From positions 1 through 8,314 of the forward strand of contig CAAETL010000042.1 of NCBI GenBank assembly GCA_900758955.1: a stretch of 8,314 bases of DNA. Direction: 5' to 3'. Made by a program: the position numbers and the translations under genes. A model generated the notes under the pieces. The model was not told where the DNA came from, ran no database searches, and was given only the letters and a program-made list of their open reading frames with translations. Source of the stretch: an uncultured Oscillospiraceae bacterium. GTDB taxonomy: Bacteria > Bacillota > Clostridia > Oscillospirales > Oscillospiraceae. Shown piece after piece: positions 1 through 7,635 of this stretch (the stretch's first letter is position 1; each line of letters starts with the position of its first letter).

Positions 1-1
1 A

Positions 2-1039
2 AACAAACGCAATATAATGGTGTGTTTGGATTTTGCCACCGCGCTCCTCATTCTGGTTCTCTACGGGGTGCTGGGCAAAGTGCCCATTGTTCCTCTCTTC
101 CTACTGGTGCTGATGCTGCTGTACGGCATCAGCGGCGCCTACCAGCCCACGGTGCAGGCCAGTATCCCCGCACTGGTGGCGCAAGATCAAATTTTATCCG
201 CCGGGGCCGTGGTCAATCAAATTGGGTCCCTGGCCGGACTGCTGGGGCCGACCATCGGGGGCATTTTGTTTGGCGCCTTTGGTATTCGCCCCATCCTGGT
301 CATCAGCGTCCTCTGCTTTCTGGCGTCGGCCATCATGGAAGTGTTCATTCACATCCCCTATGAGAGGAGACCGGCGGACATGGGCGTTCTTGCCATCATC
401 CGCAGTGATTTTCATGAAAGCGCCCGGTATTTAAGAAGGGAAAAACCCGTCCTGCTGAAAATCATGGGAATCATCGCGCTGTTTAACCTGGTCCTGACGG
501 CCATGCTGATTGTGGGGATGCCGGTGCTGATCGTGGATACCCTCCAATTGAGCGACGAACTGTTGGGTTTCACCCAGGGCGCCCTGGCCCTGGGGGGCCT
601 TTGCGGCGGCGTTATCACCGCTGTTCTGGGGAAAAAACTAAAGCTGCAAAGCGCCTGCCAGCTGCTTCTGCTGTGCGCCTTCGGGGTGGGAGTCATGGCC
701 GCGCCGCTGGTGGCGGGCGCCGCCAGCCTGGTGAGCTACGCCGTCCTCACCGCCGCCGGCTTTGTCATTATGGGGCTTTGCACCATGTTCAGCGTGCAGA
801 TGCTGGCCACGGTGCAGACCGAAACCCCGCCCGCGCTGGTGGGAAAGGTGATTGCCCTCATGATCGCCATCTCCCTGTGCGCCCAACCCATCGGGCAGGC
901 CCTGTATGGGGTGATCTTTGACCTGTTCCCCGGAAATACGGGAGAAATTCTGCTCGTTGTGGCGCTCCTCGCCCTGGTCATTTCCCTGGCCTCCCGAAAA
1001 ATCTTTGATCGGGTTGTGACAGCGCCTCAGCCAACCTAA
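2..1039 (+). CDS. MFS-family exporter, C-terminal part (5' end cut by window edge)
   Basis: This is a major facilitator superfamily membrane transporter, probably a drug or small-molecule/proton antiporter of the MFS_3 (macrolide-efflux or EntS-like) type. The frame is open from base 2, so the Met at 17 is probably internal. The first residues, NKRNIMV followed by LDF, look like the cytoplasmic loop entering the third membrane helix. Counting from the Met at 17, about ten hydrophobic segments are visible, near residues 5-19, 24-42, 64-88, 91-112, 147-172, 183-204, 212-232, 237-260, 276-302 and 309-326. That fits a 12-helix protein that has lost helices 1-2 to the window edge. The charged stretch at 113-146 is the central cytoplasmic loop. 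The segment TPPALVGKV before helix 11, then CAQPIGQALYG, is typical of this exporter group. The substrate cannot be read from the sequence. The gene converges on rny and ends just before a shared terminator hairpin. Confidence 0.85.
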   Translation, partial: NKRNIMVCLDFATALLILVLYGVLGKVPIVPLFLLVLMLLYGISGAYQPTVQASIPALVAQDQILSAGAVVNQIGSLAGLLGPTIGGILFGAFGIRPILVISVLCFLASAIMEVFIHIPYERRPADMGVLAIIRSDFHESARYLRREKPVLLKIMGIIALFNLVLTAMLIVGMPVLIVDTLQLSDELLGFTQGALALGGLCGGVITAVLGKKLKLQSACQLLLLCAFGVGVMAAPLVAGAASLVSYAVLTAAGFVIMGLCTMFSVQMLATVQTETPPALVGKVIALMIAISLCAQPIGQALYGVIFDLFPGNTGEILLVVALLALVISLASRKIFDRVVTAPQPT

Positions 1040-1049
1040 AAGGGCGCAA

Positions 1050-1079
1050 AAGAGCCGGTATCCTGAGATACCGGCTCTT
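1050..1079. terminator. Bidirectional intrinsic terminator between the MFS exporter gene and rny
   Basis: A perfect 13-bp inverted repeat (1050-1062 with 1067-1079) closes a 4-nt CTGA loop in the 68-nt gap between two convergent genes. In the - direction, which serves rny, the stem is followed by TTTTGCGCCCTTTT, a fair U-tract. In the + direction the tail is only TTACTGTGT, so termination of the exporter transcript relies mostly on the strong stem. Confidence 0.8.
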
Positions 1080-1107
1080 ACTGTGTCGTGAAGGAAAAGT
1101 ACCAGAA

Positions 1108-2676
1108 CTATTTGGCGTATTCGATCACCTTGACCTCCCGGAGGAGATGGACTTTGATCTGGCCCGGATACTCCAGTTCGTTTTCGATCCGTTTGGCAAT
1201 ATCCCGGGCCAGCAGCACCATTTCGTCCTCGCTGACCACCTCGGGCTTGATGATAATGCGGACCTCCCGCCCAGCCTGGATGGCGAAGGATTTCTCCACC
1301 CCGGGGAAGGAGGAGGTGACCTCCTCCAGCTTTTCCAGACGCTTGATGTAGTTCTCCAGGTTCTCGCGCCGGGCGCCGGGGCGGGCGGCGGAGATGGCGT
1401 CGGCGGCCTGGACCAGGCAGGCCACCACGGTCTGAGGCTCCACATCGTTGTGGTGGGCGTGGATGGCATGGACCACCTCACGGCTCTCCTTGTACTTGCG
1501 GGCCAGCTCCACGCCGATGGTGACGTGGGAGCCCTCCACCTCGTGGTCCACGGCCTTGCCCAGGTCATGGAGGAGCCCGGCCCGCTTCGCCTGCTGCACG
1601 TCGGCGCCGATTTCGGCGGCCAGCAGTCCGGCCAAGTGGGAGACTTCGATGGAGTGATTGAGGACGTTTTGTCCATAACTGGTGCGGTATTTCATCCGGC
1701 CCAGCAGTTTAATGAGTTCCGGATGCAGGCCCATCACGTTGGTTTCAAAGATGGCGCGCTCGCCCTCGGCTTTGATGGTGGCGTCCACCTCCCGTTTGGC
1801 GTTTTCCACCATCTCCTCAATGCGGGCGGGATGGATGCGGCCGTCCAGAATTAGCTTTTCCAGCGCCAGCCGGGCGATCTCCCGGCGGACGGGATCAAAA
1901 CAGGAGACGGTGATGGCCTCGGGGGTATCGTCGATAATCAAATCCACTCCGGTGAGGGTTTCCAATGTGCGGATATTACGGCCTTCCCGGCCGATGATCC
2001 GGCCTTTCATTTCGTCATTGGGCAGGGGAACCACAGAGACGGTGGCTTCCGCCACATGGTCGGCGGCGCAGCGCTGAATGGCAAGACCCAGAATCTCCCG
2101 GGCCTTCGTGTCGGATTCTTCCTTAAACCGGGTTTCAATTTCTTTGACTTTCATGGCGGCCTCGTGGGTCACCTCGGATTCCAGCTTGGAGATCAGATAG
2201 GCCTTGGCGTCCTCCGCAGTGAGACCGGAAATGTGCTCCAAGGTCTCCATCTGCTGGGTCTGGAGGGCCTCCACCTGGGCCCGGGTCTCTTCCACCTGGG
2301 CCAGCTTGGCGGCGTAGGATTCCTCTTTTTTCTCAATGTTTTCGGTTTTTCGGTCCAGATTCTCTTCTTTTTGCTGGAGCCGGCGCTCCTGCTTCTGCAG
2401 GTCGGCGCGGCGCTCTTTTACCTCGCGTTCGTAGTCGTTGCGGGCTTTTAAAATGTCTTCCTTGGCCTCAACCAAAGCCTCCCGCTTCTTGCTTTCGGCG
2501 CCCTTAATGGCTTCATTGATAATCCGCTTGGCTTCGTCCTCGGCGCTGCCAAGCTCCTTTTCCGCCACATTCTTGCGGTACAGGATGCCGACGGGGAATC
2601 CTATCACAAACGCGACAACAAACGTAATCACGCCGGTCAATATAAACGGCAACATAAAGTCGGGACACACCTCCAT
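1108..2676 (-). CDS. rny: Ribonuclease Y (membrane-anchored endoribonuclease)
   Basis: RNase Y is the endoribonuclease that starts bulk mRNA decay in many Firmicutes and sits on the inner face of the membrane. The 522-residue product (B. subtilis homologue about 520) has all expected parts in order: a membrane helix near residues 10-33; a long charged coiled coil near 36-190, rich in Glu, Lys, Arg and Gln; a KH RNA-binding domain with the GREG loop at 229-232; and an HD phosphohydrolase domain with H341, the catalytic pair H370-D371 and D426 followed by ISAARPGAR. It ends in the usual VIEYAK. The start is uncertain. The Met at 2676 has no good ribosome binding site, while GGAGGT (2669-2674) overlaps that codon and lies 13 nt before a second Met at 2655, which would give 515 residues. 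A sigma-A-type promoter lies about 140 nt upstream. The gene is monocistronic here and is closed by the hairpin at 1050-1079. Confidence 0.97.
   Translation of the reverse strand: MEVCPDFMLPFILTGVITFVVAFVIGFPVGILYRKNVAEKELGSAEDEAKRIINEAIKGAESKKREALVEAKEDILKARNDYEREVKERRADLQKQERRLQQKEENLDRKTENIEKKEESYAAKLAQVEETRAQVEALQTQQMETLEHISGLTAEDAKAYLISKLESEVTHEAAMKVKEIETRFKEESDTKAREILGLAIQRCAADHVAEATVSVVPLPNDEMKGRIIGREGRNIRTLETLTGVDLIIDDTPEAITVSCFDPVRREIARLALEKLILDGRIHPARIEEMVENAKREVDATIKAEGERAIFETNVMGLHPELIKLLGRMKYRTSYGQNVLNHSIEVSHLAGLLAAEIGADVQQAKRAGLLHDLGKAVDHEVEGSHVTIGVELARKYKESREVVHAIHAHHNDVEPQTVVACLVQAADAISAARPGARRENLENYIKRLEKLEEVTSSFPGVEKSFAIQAGREVRIIIKPEVVSEDEMVLLARDIAKRIENELEYPGQIKVHLLREVKVIEYAK
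2669..2674 (-). promoter_or_regulatory. Shine-Dalgarno-like GGAGGT overlapping the first rny start codon
   Basis: On the - strand GGAGGT begins on the last base of the ATG at 2674-2676 and lies 13 nt before the next in-frame ATG (2653-2655). It therefore cannot serve the first Met and is further than usual from the second. The second Met falls immediately before the membrane helix, as is common for RNase Y, which slightly favours it. Confidence 0.5.
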
Positions 2677-2820
2677 TTTCTTTATAGTGTTCTGTTTGAA
2701 AAGTATAAAATCACAGGAACGGGCATTCCCGCGAAAAATGAAATGCGACCCCTATGAACGGTCCGCCAAGCAAGGGCGGGGCCAATTCTTACTCGCTTTT
2801 CATGTTTACACTTAATTCAT

Positions 2821-2849
2821 ATTTTATAGCCCGGAGCCTTACCTGTCAA
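2821..2849 (-). promoter_or_regulatory. Sigma-A-type promoter of rny
   Basis: On the - strand a perfect -35 box TTGACA (2844-2849) is followed by a 17-bp spacer and a -10 box TAAAAT (2821-2826), five of six matches to consensus. Transcription should start near 2814, leaving a leader of about 140 nt before rny. No strong stable fold was recognised in that leader. Confidence 0.75.
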
Positions 2850-3025
2850 GGTTATTCGTAGGATGTAGCGGGTTTGGAGGGGGAAAAATTAAGAAAAATC
2901 CCGTAAACCTATGGGGTTTTCCGAAAATTGCCTTGGGACAAAGACAAGAATGGGCCTCGGCGCATAGGATACCTTAGGAACCAAGGGCTCCCAGGAGCGG
3001 AAACCGGAAACTGCGCTGGTCCGTC

Positions 3026-3062
3026 CTGGCCTGCAGCCGGCGATTATCGGCGGCAGAACCAG
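3026..3062 (+). promoter_or_regulatory. Hairpin in the leader of the ferritin-like gene
   Basis: The arms CTGG (3026-3029), CTGC (3031-3034) and GCCG (3036-3039) pair with CCAG (3059-3062), GCAG (3053-3056) and CGGC (3048-3051). This gives a 12-bp stem interrupted by one mismatch and a small internal loop, capped by 8 nt. It ends 15 nt before the AGGAGG ribosome binding site at 3078-3083. It is not a terminator because no T-run follows. The rest of the 2850-3090 gap shows no convincing promoter. Confidence 0.4.
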
Positions 3063-3090
3063 TGGGAAGCTAACAGAAGGAGGGAATCCT

Positions 3091-3885
3091 ATGAAACCAA
3101 ATGGAAATTCAGGCGCCCCCGGGGCGGGGCAGAGCGACCGGGAGGTATTTGAGCGGGTCTGGCGGCGGGTGATGCCCGAAGAGCGGGAGGGCTGCCCTGT
3201 GACCCTGAACCCGCCGTCGGAAGAAAAGGGGCAATGCCAGCCCGCGCAAAACGGTCGGCCCACCGGCAACCAGCGGCCCATGGGCGGGCAGCGGTCCGGG
3301 GGAACGAACCGAAACAACCAGCGGTCCTCGCCCATGGAGGAGCGTATGACGCCCCTTGTGGAGGTGCAGCCGGCGCCTGAGACGGTGTGTGAGTCCGGTG
3401 GGGAACTGGCCCTCCGTTCGCCCGGCCCTTCGGATGTAATTGGCAATGATTTTCCCGACCTGCACGATGTGCCTTGCCTGGGGTCCCAGGCGGTGGGGAG
3501 CGTGCCGCTGCTCCAGGCGATGATTGCCCAGGAGCTCCGGGACGCGCGATTTTATCAGGCGCTCTCCCGCCGGGCAGGGGGGAATGGGGCCCGCCTGTTT
3601 TCCGCCATGGCATCAGACGAGTGGCGGCACGCCAAACGACTCTCCGCCGCCTATTTTCTCATTTCCGGCGTGCGGTATTGGCCCGAGCCCCAAGGAAAGG
3701 TGAATCTGGGGTCGTACTTAAATTCGCTGCGCCAGCGCTTCATCGCCGAGCAAAATGGGGCCGCGGCCTACCGGGCCGCCGCCGAGGAGTGCCGGGACGC
3801 CTGTCTGCGGGAACTCTTTTTAGAGCATGCCCTGGACGAGGGCAACCACGCCAACCAAATACGCATGGTGGTGGAGCAGCTGTAA
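3091..3885 (+). CDS. Ferritin-like (rubrerythrin-type) di-iron protein with disordered N-terminal region
   Basis: The C-terminal half (about residues 137-264) is predicted to be a four-helix ferritin-like bundle of the rubrerythrin group. All six expected iron ligands can be placed: E148 in helix 1, the ExxH pair E177/H180 in helix 2, E220 in helix 3 and the ExxH pair E250/H253 in helix 4. Members of this group reduce peroxide or store and oxidise iron in anaerobes, but the substrate of this one is unknown. No C-terminal rubredoxin domain is present. Residues 1-136 are mostly low complexity (Gly, Pro, Gln, Asn, Arg) and probably unstructured, apart from a helix-like segment at 17-35 (REVFERVWRRVMPEE, then a Cys). 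The start is well set: AGGAGG (3078-3083) lies 7 nt before the ATG. There is no signal peptide or membrane segment. The gene stands alone, divergent from rny and convergent with the CBS gene. A spore-associated role is possible but is not shown by the sequence. Confidence 0.75.
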   Translation: MKPNGNSGAPGAGQSDREVFERVWRRVMPEEREGCPVTLNPPSEEKGQCQPAQNGRPTGNQRPMGGQRSGGTNRNNQRSSPMEERMTPLVEVQPAPETVCESGGELALRSPGPSDVIGNDFPDLHDVPCLGSQAVGSVPLLQAMIAQELRDARFYQALSRRAGGNGARLFSAMASDEWRHAKRLSAAYFLISGVRYWPEPQGKVNLGSYLNSLRQRFIAEQNGAAAYRAAAEECRDACLRELFLEHALDEGNHANQIRMVVEQL

Positions 3886-3901
3886 CGCCTCTGATGGGGA
3901 A

Positions 3902-3930
3902 AGTCCCCTCCAGGATGCCTGGAGGGGACT
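3902..3930. terminator. Bidirectional intrinsic terminator between the ferritin-like gene and the CBS gene
   Basis: A perfect 13-bp inverted repeat (3902-3914 with 3918-3930) closes a 3-nt loop in the 66-nt gap between two convergent genes. The + strand tail is CTTTCAT. The - strand tail is TTTCCCC. Both U-tracts are short, but the stem is very GC-rich. Confidence 0.75.
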
Positions 3931-3951
3931 CTTTCATAAGCCGGGACTGTT

Positions 3952-4380
3952 TTACAGATTGCGAATATTGCCCGAGATTTCCGAGAGGGCTTTCGAGGCC
4001 TCCATATCGCAGCGGTGGGAACAGGCCAGATCTCCCAGGGAGAGCATGCCCACCACCTTGCCGCGCTCCACCACAGGCAGGCGGCGGATCTGGCCGTCTG
4101 CCATCAGGTGGCTGGCCTTGCGCACGTCGTCCTCGGGGGCCACGGTCTGGCAGCTTCGGGTCATAATATCCCGCACCATTGTCTGGGCGGGGTCCTCCTC
4201 GGCGGCGACACAGCGGAGAATGATGTCCCGGTCCGTGACCATCCCCCGCAGCACACCGCCCTCGCTGCACACAGGGAGGGCCCCCACGTTGTGCCGGGAG
4301 ATGAGACGGGCGGCCAAGGCCGCGCTCTCGTCGGGGGCGATGCTGACCACGCTGGAGCTCATAAGATTGCGTACCTGCAT
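3952..4380 (-). CDS. Protein of two CBS domains
   Basis: The 142-residue protein consists of a tandem CBS (Bateman) pair and little else. CBS1 spans about residues 5-58, with GVLRGMVTDRDI at its end. CBS2 spans about 70-122, with RRLPVVERGKVVGMLSLGDL. Such stand-alone pairs bind adenine nucleotides (AMP, ATP, SAM or NADH-like ligands) and act as energy or nucleotide sensors, often through an unknown partner. No catalytic, DNA-binding or membrane domain is fused here. I chose the Met at 4380 because AAGGAG (4390-4395) lies 9 nt before it. A Met seven codons upstream (4401) would place that site inside the gene. The protein is cytoplasmic by appearance. It follows the queG-like gene on the same strand after a 218-nt gap and is probably transcribed separately. 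The start is secure, but the physiological role cannot be read from the sequence. Confidence 0.9.
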   Translation of the reverse strand: MQVRNLMSSSVVSIAPDESAALAARLISRHNVGALPVCSEGGVLRGMVTDRDIILRCVAAEEDPAQTMVRDIMTRSCQTVAPEDDVRKASHLMADGQIRRLPVVERGKVVGMLSLGDLACSHRCDMEASKALSEISGNIRNL

Positions 4381-4598
4381 AAAAACGCACTCCTTCCACA
4401 AAAGGGCTTTGCAGGTAGGATGCCCAAAGGAGCGGAATCTATCCGCGGAAAAAATTTGATGATGACGCGGTCCGCGGCAGGGGTGGCATGGCCCTGCAGC
4501 AGGGGATTCTGCCGATTTGGCTCGGTGCAGAGTTTGGTGTGAGAGGAATCCTCACTTCCAGTTCCGTTCTCGGCGAATGGGTGGGAAATAAAAACCCC

Positions 4599-5420
4599 TC
4601 ATTTCTTCCCGCGGTGCAGTCCCAAATTCCGCTTCAATGGCGCGGGCCCCCGCCAGGCGAAAGCCCGCTTACCATACTGATCCCGAAAGGTGCGGTTCGT
4701 CAGCCCCTCCACATCGGAGAGGGAGAGGGAAGGAATCAAGTCCTCCCGAAATTCCGGCAGAGGCGTCAGGGCGGCATTTCGGTTGTAGGGACAGGCCCTT
4801 TGGCAGAGGTCGCAGCCCCAGACCGTTGGGCTGTTCCGAATCCAAGCCGCCTCCCGATCCGTCAAGTCCCCCTTCTTCTGTGTCAGATGAGACAGACACC
4901 TGTCCAGACAAAATCCCTCCTCCCCCAAGGCGCCGGTGGGACAGGCCGTTCGGCAGGCGCCACAGCCCTCACAGGCGGGTGCGGGGGTGTCCGGCGTCGG
5001 CAAGGGGAGGGTTGTGAGAATGGTCCCCAGAAAGACGTAGGACCCGTAGGGGGGCACGAGAAGCAGACCATGCGCCCCCATAATCCCCACGCCCGCCAGA
5101 CGGGCCGCCACAATTTCGGGCAGGGGGGAGTTGTCCGCGCCGGGGAGGAAGGTGTGGCCCGGGTGACTGTCCCGGAGTGCCTGGCAGACGGTTTCCAGAC
5201 GGCGCCGCACCACGTGATGGTAGTCCTCGCCCCGGCAGTAGAGGGACAAATTCCCCGGTCCGTTCCCGGCGAAATAGGGAAAGGCGGCCACAAACACCCC
5301 GCCGGGGTTGGGGCATAGGTGTAAAATTGCCTTCTGCGCGGATTCCGACAAAAAAGGCAGGAGGCCGCCGAAGCCGACGGCGCCCCACGCCGCCGCTCCA
5401 GCGGCCTTCCACAGTTCCAT
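4599..5420 (-). CDS. queG: Short epoxyqueuosine reductase (QueG)-like double 4Fe-4S protein
   Basis: QueG reduces epoxyqueuosine to queuosine, the modified wobble base of some tRNAs, using cobalamin and two 4Fe-4S clusters. Numbering from the upstream Met at 5423, the product shows CEGCGACRTACP (C151, C154, C157, C161) and CDLCQRACPYN (C204, C207, C211), with C176 in the RCLSHLTQ segment as the probable eighth ligand. D97 in GADNSPLPE aligns with the conserved catalytic Asp region. At about 274 residues it is much shorter than classical QueG (about 380) because the C-terminal HEAT-repeat region is absent, and the usual GKN motif reads GAH. It could therefore be a QueG paralogue with another substrate. 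Two adjacent Met codons compete. The weak GGAAGA (5427-5432) sits 6 nt from the Met at 5420 and only 3 nt from that at 5423, so I chose 5420. It starts 16 nt after pnp and is probably cotranscribed with it. Confidence 0.7.
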   Translation of the reverse strand: MELWKAAGAAAWGAVGFGGLLPFLSESAQKAILHLCPNPGGVFVAAFPYFAGNGPGNLSLYCRGEDYHHVVRRRLETVCQALRDSHPGHTFLPGADNSPLPEIVAARLAGVGIMGAHGLLLVPPYGSYVFLGTILTTLPLPTPDTPAPACEGCGACRTACPTGALGEEGFCLDRCLSHLTQKKGDLTDREAAWIRNSPTVWGCDLCQRACPYNRNAALTPLPEFREDLIPSLSLSDVEGLTNRTFRDQYGKRAFAWRGPAPLKRNLGLHRGKK

Positions 5421-5436
5421 CATGGTTCTTCCAATA

Positions 5437-7593
5437 TTACGCTTTCTGAGTATGATCTTTTTTGGCGTCCATGGCCTTCATCTCCCGCTGGGCGTCCCGC
5501 AGGGAGAGGTTAACCCGGCCCTTTTCGTCAATCTCGGTCACCTTGACCCAGACCATATCGCCGATGTTCACCACGTCTTCCACTTTCTCCACCCGCTTCT
5601 CCGCCAGCTTGGAGATGTGCACCATGCCGTCCTTGCCGGGGGCCAGCTCCACGAAAGCGCCGAAGGTGAGAATCCGCACCACCTTGCCGTAGTACAGCAT
5701 GCCCACCTCGGGGACGAATACAATGGTATCGATCATCTTCTTGGCCGTATCGCAGCACGCGGCGTTTTCCGCGGAGATATAGATCGTGCCGTCGTCCTCA
5801 ATGTCAATCTTGGCACCCGATTCCGCGGTGATCTTCTGAATCACCTTGCCGCCGGAGCCGATCACTTCACGGATCTTATCCACGTCGATCTTCATCTTCA
5901 GCATCTTGGGGGCAAACTCCGAGACCTGCTCCCGGGGTTTGGCAATGCAGGGGAGCATAATTTCGTCCAGAATGGCGCAGCGGGCGTCCTGGGTAATCTC
6001 CAGAGCCTCCTTGATGATGGCATGAGAGAGCCCGTCGTTTTTGATGTCCATCTGAATGGCGGTGATCCCGGCCTTGGTGCCGGCCACCTTAAAGTCCATC
6101 TCACCGTGAAAATCCTCCACGCCCTGGATATCGATGAAGGTGGTAAAGCCGCCCTCGTCGTCCTGAATCAGGCCGCAGGAGATCCCGGCCACGGGGGCCT
6201 TGATGGGCACGCCGGCGTCCATGAGGGCCAGGGTAGAGCCGCAGATGGAGCCCTGGGAGGTGGAGCCGTTGGAGGAGACCACCTCAGAGACCACACGGAT
6301 GGCGTAGGGGAACTCCTCCACCGGAGGAATCACCGGGTCCAGCGCCCGCTCCGCCAGAGCGCCGTGGCCCTTTTCCCGGCGGTTGACGCTCCGGGAGCCC
6401 CGGGCCTCGCCCACGGAGTAGGAGGGGAAGTTGTAGTGGTGCATATACCGCTTTTCCTCCTCCTCCCAGATGGTGTCCAGCTTCTGGCAGGCGGAGAGGG
6501 TGTTCAGGGTAGCGATGGAGAGAACCTGGGTCTGACCCCGGGTGAACAGGCCGGAGCCGTGTACCCGGGGCAGCACGCCCACTTCAGCGGACAGGGGACG
6601 AATTTCGCTTCTTGTGCGGCCGTCCACCCGGTGGCCTTCCAGCAGCCAGGCCTTAACGATTTTTTTCTGGAATTTGTATGTGATCTCCTCCAGGTACTGA
6701 TCCATGTCGGGATAGTCCTCCAGGAAGAGCGCATGCCAGTGGTCGATGAGGGCGTTCCAACGCGCCTCGCGAACATTTTTGTCGTCGGTGTCCATGGCGG
6801 CCTGGGCCTCCTCCATGGTGGCGCCTACGATCTTATCAAAGAGCTCCTGGTCGAAATCGGCGTGGTCGTAGGTCATCTTCTCCTTACCGATTTCCGCCAC
6901 CATGGTATGGATCAGATCCACCTGGGACTTGATCTCCTCATGGGCCTTCACAATGGCCTCGTACATGATGTCGTCGGGCAGCTGGTCGGCGCCGGCTTCG
7001 ATCATCACTACTTTGCCTGCGGTAGCGGCCACGGTCAGGTCCAGCTGGGAGCGGCGCTTCTGCTCCTGGTTGGGATTCATGACGATCTGACCGTCCACAT
7101 AGCCCACTTCCAGGCAGCCGATGGGGCCGTCCCAGGGGATGTTGGAGATGGAGAGACAGGCCGAAACGCCCACCATGGCGGCGGCTTCGGGAGAGCAGTC
7201 CCGATCCACGCTCATCACGGTGCAGGTGACCACCACGTCGTTGCGGAAGTCATAGGGGAAGAGGGGGCGGATGGAGCGGTCGATGACTCGGGAGGCCAAG
7301 ACGGCGGGCAGAGAGGGCTGTCCCTCCCGGCGCATAAAGGAGCCGGGAATCCGGCCCACGGCGTAGAGCTTCTCCTCGAAGTCCACAGAGAGGGGGAAGA
7401 AGTCGATGCCGTCACGGGGACGGGCGGAGGCGGTCACCGCCACCAGAACGGTGGTGTCGCCGTAGCGGACCATGGCCGAGGCGTTGGCCAGCTCGGCGAC
7501 CTTGCCCACTTCGATGGAGAAGGGGCGGCCGGCGATCTCGGTTTTGTAAATCTTGTGGTGGGGAAACTGCTTTTGGGTAATGATGGTTGACAT
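5437..7593 (-). CDS. pnp: Polynucleotide phosphorylase (PNPase)
   Basis: PNPase degrades RNA from the 3' end by phosphorolysis, can also add tails, and is a core component of bacterial mRNA turnover, working as a trimer. The 718-residue product is of normal length and order: RNase PH-like domain 1 (about 10-140), an all-helical linker (about 150-300), RNase PH-like domain 2 (about 325-545), a KH domain (about 565-625, loop GSGG at 579-582) and an S1 domain (about 630-700). D494 and D500 in VEDFHGEMDFK match the two catalytic aspartates of the E. coli enzyme. The sequence NRREKGHGALAERAL replaces the more common GRREIGHGALAERAL. I set the start at 7593 because AAGGAG (7600-7605) lies 6 nt upstream. 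An open frame to a Met at 7665 runs through a leader hairpin and has no ribosome binding site. No clear promoter is seen between the rpsO terminator and pnp, so transcription may come from rpsO readthrough. Confidence 0.98.
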   Translation of the reverse strand: MSTIITQKQFPHHKIYKTEIAGRPFSIEVGKVAELANASAMVRYGDTTVLVAVTASARPRDGIDFFPLSVDFEEKLYAVGRIPGSFMRREGQPSLPAVLASRVIDRSIRPLFPYDFRNDVVVTCTVMSVDRDCSPEAAAMVGVSACLSISNIPWDGPIGCLEVGYVDGQIVMNPNQEQKRRSQLDLTVAATAGKVVMIEAGADQLPDDIMYEAIVKAHEEIKSQVDLIHTMVAEIGKEKMTYDHADFDQELFDKIVGATMEEAQAAMDTDDKNVREARWNALIDHWHALFLEDYPDMDQYLEEITYKFQKKIVKAWLLEGHRVDGRTRSEIRPLSAEVGVLPRVHGSGLFTRGQTQVLSIATLNTLSACQKLDTIWEEEEKRYMHHYNFPSYSVGEARGSRSVNRREKGHGALAERALDPVIPPVEEFPYAIRVVSEVVSSNGSTSQGSICGSTLALMDAGVPIKAPVAGISCGLIQDDEGGFTTFIDIQGVEDFHGEMDFKVAGTKAGITAIQMDIKNDGLSHAIIKEALEITQDARCAILDEIMLPCIAKPREQVSEFAPKMLKMKIDVDKIREVIGSGGKVIQKITAESGAKIDIEDDGTIYISAENAACCDTAKKMIDTIVFVPEVGMLYYGKVVRILTFGAFVELAPGKDGMVHISKLAEKRVEKVEDVVNIGDMVWVKVTEIDEKGRVNLSLRDAQREMKAMDAKKDHTQKA

Positions 7594-7635
7594 AGCGTAC
7601 TCCTTTTTTTCGTGACCGGGAAAACCCGCAGCTCC

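Noticed and set aside
2789..2803. Four-codon mini-frame (ATG AAA AGC GAG TAA, - strand) in the rny leader
   Set aside because: It has no ribosome binding site and is too short to distinguish from chance.
2941..2970. Possible promoter (AAGACA and TAGGAT, 18-bp spacing) for the ferritin-like gene
   Set aside because: Both boxes match consensus at only four of six positions, which is too weak to claim.
3474..4399. Overlapping long frames on both strands across the ferritin-like and CBS genes
   Set aside because: They are Arg/Pro/Gly-rich shadows that cross the shared terminator and conflict with two genes having clear domains and ribosome sites.
5308..7590. A 760-codon open frame on the + strand opposite pnp
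   Set aside because: It is the antisense shadow of a certain PNPase gene in GC-rich DNA. Its translation is His/Gly/Val/Leu-rich with no recognisable domain, and no promoter or ribosome site precedes it.
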